DNA from: Cyrtodaria siliqua
Taxonomy: Eukaryota > Mollusca > Bivalvia > Adapedonta > Hiatellidae
NCBI GenBank assembly: GCA_037043455.1
Contig: JAWPHD010003280.1
Location: 1 to 64,000, forward strand
Length of the DNA: 64,000 bases
Reading direction: 5' to 3'
How positions within the stretch are numbered: the first letter of the stretch is position 1; every line of letters begins with the position of its first letter. The notes beneath the pieces are model-generated. The model was not told where the DNA came from. It searched no databases and saw nothing but the letters and a program-made list of their open reading frames with translations. Positions 58,496 to 64,000 of this stretch are shown here, piece after piece. The translations under genes and the position numbers were made by a program.

Positions 58496-59436
58496 TTAGT
58501 TCACCTGAGCGGAAGGCTCAAAGTGAGCTATTATGACCGCTTTTTGCCGTCCGTTTGTCGTCTGTCCATCCGTTAGCTCTTGCTTAACTTCTGCATGGAT
58601 GATACTGAGGTCAGACCATTCCAAAAATGTACAAATTAGGTCAATGTGACATCCAAAATGGCTGCCATTACCATATATGGTCAAAGCCTTAAAAAAAAAA
58701 ATTCTTAAGAATCGCTGAACAGATTTTAGCTGTTTTTGCTTATAAATGATCGCCAACTCCTAAACTACAAAAGTTATACAAATGAAGTTCCTTGGGTCAA
58801 AAATTGCTGTGCCCTGGGGCTCCAAAATTTGTTACTATGGAGATCATAGACTTATATAGGTCATTTGTAAACGACATCTCCTCAGAAACCACATCACCAA
58901 TTTTGACCAAATTTCAAGTGGACGATACTGAGGTCAGTGCCTTCCAAAGTTTTACAAATTAGGTCAATGCAACATCCAAGATGGCTACCATTACCATATA
59001 TGCTCAAAAAATCTTCTTCACAAGAACCGCTGAACATATTTTGACAGTTTTTGTTTATAAATGATTGCCAACTCCTAGAATACAAAAGTTATACAAACAA
59101 AGTTCCTAGGGTCAAAAATGGCTGTGCCCCAGGGATCCAAAGTTTGTATATTGAGATTTTACATGTTTTACATAGACTTATATAGGGCATTTGTAAACGA
59201 CATCTCAGAAACCGCTTGACCAATTTTGACCAATTTTGACTTTGGAAGGCATTGATCTCAGTATCGTCCGCGTGAAATTTGGTAAAAATTTCACTTGGAC
59301 GATACGGAGGTCAATGCCTTCCAAAGTGGTACAAATTAGGTCAATGCAACATCCAAGATGGCCGCCATTACCATATATGGTCAAAACCTTAAAAAATCTT
59401 CTTCTCAAGAACCGCTGAACAGATTTTGACAGTTTT
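58496..59436 (+). mobile_element. Helentron-like element, family C variant, 5' part
   Basis: Starts directly after the preceding element's CTCTTG with TTAGTTCACCTGAGCGG and partner GGCTCAAAGTGAGCT, a short GTCC/GTCT stretch (58545-58572), then C-like cores (AACATCCAAGATGGC, TACCATATATGGTCAAA, CTTCTTCTCAAGAACCGCTG). Cut by the D head at 59437. Confidence 0.76.
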
Positions 59437-60322
59437 TGTCTCGCCTTTTGAAAAAATGCGAGACATAGGCATCGCTAATGTTGGCGGGCGCGCCGGCGTC
59501 AACATATTGTATTGGACTGCTAAGTTGCAAACCTTAACCGTAATCTTAACCAAAACCTTAACAAAAACTTTAACCAAATCTTAACGCTAACATATTGCAT
59601 TTTTTGTCCTTGGGAGTAGAATGTTCAAATTTTTTCATATATAACCTCCTGGTCATTGTCCATCTTAATGCCAACAACTTCCAGCCCTCCAACTGACCCT
59701 GGGTCCGAGTCAAGATCACTTAAAGACATGTACCGTCACCGAATTTGAACGCAAATATTGGCGGAACATGTATTTAAGTGACCTTGACTCCGACCCAGGG
59801 TCAGTTGGAGGGCTGGAAGTTATTGGCATTAGGAAAGACAATGACCAGGAGGTTATATATAAAATTTGAACATTCTACTCCCAAGGACAAGAAATGCAAT
59901 ATGTTAGCGTTAAGATTTGGTTAAAGTTTTTGTTAAGGTTTTGGTTAAGATTACGGTTAAGGTTTGCAACTTAGCAGTCCTTTGGAGTAGAGTGTTCAAA
60001 TTTCATATATAACATCACAGGTTATTGCTCTTCTTATTACAGTACATATCACCCTCCAACTGACCCTGTGTCAAGGTTAGTTGCCTCTTAAATACATGTA
60101 CCGTCTCCCAAAGAAATGTGTTAAAGTGTGTTAAATTCTTATAACCTTTTTGTTCTTTAGAGCAGAGTGTTCAAATTTCATATATAACCTCCTTGCCATT
60201 GTCAGTCTTAATGCCAATAACCTCCAGCTCTCCAACTGACCATGGGTTGGAGTCAGTGCCACTTAAATACATGTACCGTCTTCAAAAACTGTGTTAAAAT
60301 GTGCGTTAAATTATTTTACTTT
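59437..60322 (+). mobile_element. Helentron-like element, family D, 5' part with an inverted duplication
   Basis: Head TTGTCTCGCC with partner GCGAGAC at about 59458-59464. Cores contain AGAATGTTCAAATT, TATATAACCTCCTGGTCATT and CCAACTGACCCTGGGTC. One core is present in forward and inverse form (59515-59979); two further forward cores follow (59990-60150, 60163-60310). No 3' end: it is interrupted by the next head at 60323. Confidence 0.7.
59515..59979. repeat. Large near-perfect palindrome with 12-bp TTAACC-like repeats
   Basis: Arms of about 215 bp (59515-59731 and 59766-59979) with a 34-base loop. The outer part of each arm (59529-59590 and its inverse 59905-59965) is a tandem series of about 12-bp units of the type AACCTTAACCAA. 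Only a few mismatches and short indels separate the arms. Confidence 0.93.
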
Positions 60323-60463
60323 TTAGCTCTACTGGCCAAGGGCCAGCAGAGCTTATGGGATGGTGTGTTGTCCGTCGTCCGTCGTCCGTCGTCCGTAGTC
60401 CGTTAACTTTTGCTTGTGTACACTCGTGTGTGTGTGTGTAATTCTAAGGTTTATAGTCCGTCC

Positions 60464-60957
60464 GCCAACGAGCATGTCAAGGTATACCTGACGCGATGGG
60501 CACAATAGAGTCTGGACTTTGCTTGTGTACACTCTAGAGGCCACATTTCTGATGCAATCATCATGAAACTTTGTCAGAATGTTTGTCTCAATGAAATCTC
60601 GGTCAAGTTCGAAAATGGGTCATGTGGGGTCAAAAACTAGGTCACTAGGTCAAATATTGGAAAAAACCTTGTGTACACTCTAAAGGCCATATTTTTGACC
60701 CGAGCTTGATGCCAACGAGCATGTCAAGGTATACCTGACGCGATGGGCACAATAGAGTCTGGACTTTGCTTGTGTACACTCTAGAGGCCACATTTCTGAT
60801 GCAATCATCATGAAACTTTGTCAGAATGTTTGTCTCAATGAAATCTCGGTCAAGTTCGAAAATGGGTCATGTGGGGTCAAAAACTAGGTCACTAGGTCAA
60901 ATATTGGAAAAAACCTTGTGTACACTCTAAAGGCCATATTTTTGACCCGAGCTTGAT
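60464..60957. repeat. Perfect 247-bp tandem duplication
   Basis: GCCAACGAGCATGTCAAGG at 60464 recurs at 60711, and the two 247-bp copies appear identical along their length. The unit is longer than the 145-bp core and includes non-core sequence (GTATACCTGACGCGATGGGC). Confidence 0.88.
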
Positions 60958-63900
60958 GCAACTTTGTCAGAATGTTTGTCATAATTATATCTTGGTCAAG
61001 TTTGAAAATGGGTCACATGGGGTTAAAAACTAGGTCACTAGGTCAAATACTTGAAAAACCTTGTGTACACTCTAGAAGCCGTATTTCTGACCCAATCTTG
61101 ATGAAACTTTGTCAAAATGTTTGTCTTAATTATATCTTGGTCAAGTTTAAAAATGGGTCACATGGTGTTAAAAACTAGGTCACTAGGTCAAACTTTGGAA
61201 AAACCGTGTGTACACTCTAGAGGCCATATTTTTGACCTGATCTTGATGAAACTTTGTCAGAATGTTTGTCTTAATGAAATCTTGGTCAAGTTCAAAAATG
61301 GGTCATGTGGGGTCCAAAACTAGGTCACTAGGTCAAATACTTGAAAAAACTTGTGTACACTTTAGAGGTCATATTTGTTACCCAATCTTGATGAAACTTA
61401 GTCAAATTGTTTATCTTAATTATATCTTGATCAAGTTTGGAAATGGGTCACATGAAGTTAAAAACTAGGTCACTAGGTCAAATATTGGAAAAACCTTGTG
61501 TACACTCTAGAGGCCATGTTTTTGACCCGAGCTTGATGCAACTTTGTCAGAATGTTTATCTTAATTGTTTGTCTCAATGAAATCTCGGTCAAGTTCGAAA
61601 ATGGGTCATGTGGGGTCAAAAACTAGGTCAAATATTGGAAAAACCTTGTGTACACTCTAGAGGCCTTATTTTTGACCCGAGCTTGATGCAACTTTGTCAG
61701 AATGTTTGTCTTAATTATATCTTGGTCAAGTTTGATAATGGGTCACATGGGGTTAAAAACTAGGTCACTAGGTCAAATACTTGAAAAACCTTGTGTACAC
61801 TCTAGAAGCCGTATTTCTGACCCAATCTTCATGAAACTTTGTCAAAATGTTTGTCTTAATTATATCTTGGTCAAGTTTAAAAATGGGTCACATTGTGTTA
61901 AAAACTAGGTCACTAGGTCAAACTTTGGAAAAACCGTGTGTACACTCTAGAGGCCATATTTTTGACCTGATCTTGATGAAACTTTGTCAGAATGTTTGTC
62001 TTAATGAAATCTCGGTCAAGTTCAAAAATGGGTCATGTGGGGTCAAAAACTAGGTCACTAGGTCAAATACTTGAAAAACCTTGTGTACACTCTAGAGGTC
62101 ATATTTGTTACCCAATCTTGATGAAACTTTGTCAAATTGTTTATCTTAATTATATCTTGATCAAGTTCGAAAATGGGTCACATGAAGTTAAAAACTAGGT
62201 CACTAGGTCAAATATTGGAAAAACCTTGTGTACACTCTAGAGGCCATATTTTTGACCCGAGGTTGATGCAGCTTTGTCAGAATGTTAATCTTAATTGTTT
62301 GTCTCAATGAAATCTCGGTCAAGTTCGAATATGGGTCATGTGGGGTCAAAAACTAGGTCACTAGGTCAAATATTGGAAAAACCTTGTGTACACTCTAGAG
62401 GCCATATTTTTGACCCGAGCTTGATGCAACTTTGTCAGAATGTTTGTCTTAATTATATCTTGGTCAAGTTTGAAAATGGGTCACATGGGGTTAAAAACTA
62501 GGTCACTAGGTCAAATACTTGAAAAACCTTGTGTACACTCTAGAAGCCGTATTTCTGACCCAATCTTGATGAAACTTTGTCAAAATGTTTGTCTTAATTA
62601 TATCTTGGTCAAGTTCAAAAATGGGTCATATGGTATTAAAAACTAGGTCACTAGGTCAAACTTTGGAAAAACCGTGTGTACACTCTAGAGGCCATATTTT
62701 TGACCCGATCTTGATGAAACTTTGTCAGAATGTTTGTCTCAATGAAATCTCGGTCAAATTCAAAAATGGGTCATGTGGGGTCCAAAACTAGGTAACTAGG
62801 TCAAATACTTGAAAAAACTTGTGTACACTTTAGAGGTCATATTTGTTACCCAATCTTGATGAAACTTAGTCAAATTGTTTATCTTAATTATATCTTGATC
62901 AAGTTTGGAAATGGGTCACATGAAGTTAAAAACTAGGTCACTAGGTCAAATATTGGAAAAACCTTGTGTACACTCTAGAGGCCATGTTTTTGACCCGAGC
63001 TTGATGCAACTTTGTCAGAATGTTTATCTTAATTGTTTGTCTCAATGAAATCTCGGTCAAGTTCGAAAATGGGTCATGTGGGGTCAAAAACTAGGTCAAA
63101 TATTGGAAAAACCTTGTGTACACTCTAGAGGCCTTATTTTTGACCCGAGCTTGATGCAACTTTGTCAGAATGTTTGTCTTAATTATATCTTGGTCAAGTT
63201 TGATAATGGGTCACATGGGGTTAAAAACTAGGTCACTAGGTCAAATACTTGAAAAACCTTGTGTACACTCTAGAAGCCGTATTTCTGACCCAATCTTCAT
63301 GAAACTTTGTCAAAATGTTTGTCTTAATTATATCTTGGTCAAGTTTAAAAATGGGTCACATTGTGTTAAAAACTAGGTCACTAGGTCAAACTTTGGAAAA
63401 ACCGTGTGTACACTCTAGAGGCCATATTTTTGACCTGATCTTGATGAAACTTTGTCAGAATGTTTGTCTTAATGAAATCTCGGTCAAGTTCAAAAATGGG
63501 TCATGTGGGGTCAAAAACTAGGTCACTAGGTCAAATACTTGAAAAACCTTGTGTACACTCTAGAGGTCATATTTGTTACCCAATCTTGATGAAACTTTGT
63601 CAAATTGTTTATCTTAATTATATCTTGATCAAGTTCGAAAATGGGTCACATGAAGTTAAAAACTAGGTCACTAGGTCAAATATTGGAAAAACCTTGTGTA
63701 CACTCTAGAGGCCATATTTTTGACCCGAGGTTGATGCAGCTTTGTCAGAATGTTTATCTTAATTGTTTGTCTCAATGAAATCTCGGTCAAGTTCGAAAAT
63801 GGGTCATGTGGGGTCAAAAACTAGGTCACTAGGTCAAATATTGGAAAAACCTTGTGTACACTCTAGAGGCCATATTTTTGACCCGAGCTTGATGCAACTT

Positions 63901-64000
63901 TGTCAGAATGTTTGTCTTAATTATATCTTGGTCAAGTTTGAAAATGGGTCACATGGGGTTATAAACTAGGTCACTAGGTCAAATACTTGAAAAACCTTGT
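60958..64000. repeat. Higher-order repeat of 145-bp cores, 1468-bp period
   Basis: Core positions 60972, 61117 and 61262 recur at 62440, 62585 and about 62730; 61702, 61847, 61992 and 62295 recur at 63170, 63315, 63460 and 63763: always +1468. A half-period of about 730-738 bp (five cores plus a short insert CTTAATTGTTTGTCTC) is also visible, with the half-copies less similar than the full-period copies. Confidence 0.9.

Larger units (their letters stand above)
60323..64000 (+). mobile_element. Helentron-like element with B-type head and 145-bp cores (family F), runs off the window
   Basis: Head TTAGCTCTACTGGCC, loop AAG, partner GGCCAGCAGAGCT, GTCCGTCGTCC microsatellite (60370-60402), a short TG run (60427-60439), then cores of 145 bp: CTTGTGTACACTCTAGAGGC, TTGATGAAACTTTGTCAGAA, ATCTTGGTCAAGTT, AATGGGTCA, AACTAGGTCACTAGGTCAAA. 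No 3' end before the edge. The repeated 68-codon frames are a by-product of the period. Confidence 0.83.

Noticed and set aside
60972..63969. Series of near-identical 68-codon frames on the plus strand
   Set aside because: They are spaced by the 145-bp core period and overlap in different frames; a by-product of the repeat.

Overview
This window looks like non-coding, transposon-saturated animal DNA, most plausibly from a mollusc and probably a bivalve. No bacterial gene organisation is visible: no operons, no ribosome-binding sites, no long conserved ORFs. By my reading more than two thirds of the 64 kb is mobile or tandem-repeat DNA. I found no host gene I can name; two short exon-like segments (31907-31982 and 52365-52404) are the only host-gene candidates, at low confidence.

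Left part, 1-18007: one old tyrosine-recombinase retrotransposon of the DIRS order, most likely Ngaro group, lies on the minus strand. Read from right to left it has a gag-like ORF (18007 to 6387), a reverse transcriptase/RNase H region (about 6386 to 1338), a tyrosine recombinase (1344 to 361) and the start of an SGNH (GDS-type) hydrolase (145 to 1, running off the window). About 4.5 kb of element is split over 18 kb by later insertions: a 7.6 kb helentron-like array with a second one inside it, a tRNA-headed SINE with its own target duplication, a helentron-like element in that SINE's tail, and a further nested pair in the pol region.

18168-23444: a TA-flanked DNA transposon without a visible transposase, with about 33-bp terminal inverted repeats, interrupted by another helentron-like element.

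Throughout: the dominant component is a set of non-autonomous rolling-circle elements with the layout described for HINE/DINE-1/pearl-type elements: a 5' hairpin, a GTCC/GTCT microsatellite, tandem core repeats (about 145-165 bp, often in dimers of about 320 bp), a short copy of the 5' end in inverse orientation, a 3' hairpin and an end in CTCTTG, inserted between two Ts. I separate families A (3' hairpin AGGTCATTGACCT), B (AGGCCCTCTTGGGCCT), C (GGGCCATCATGGCCC), D (GTCTCGCC/GGCGAGAC ends), E (AGCCCTACTGG head, cores also seen with B ends) and F (B-type head with 145-bp cores at the right edge). They are nested up to three deep and sometimes butt end to end.

Right part: a 36-bp satellite (52519-55600) carrying two small MITE-like elements, then a chain B, C, D, F (56116-64000) that ends in a higher-order repeat with 1468-bp periodicity. 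The D element there contains a roughly 465-bp near-perfect palindrome. The most rewarding observation is that the 5' hairpin stem and the distant 3' subterminal repeat change together between families and even between two copies of family C, which suggests that end pairing matters for these elements.
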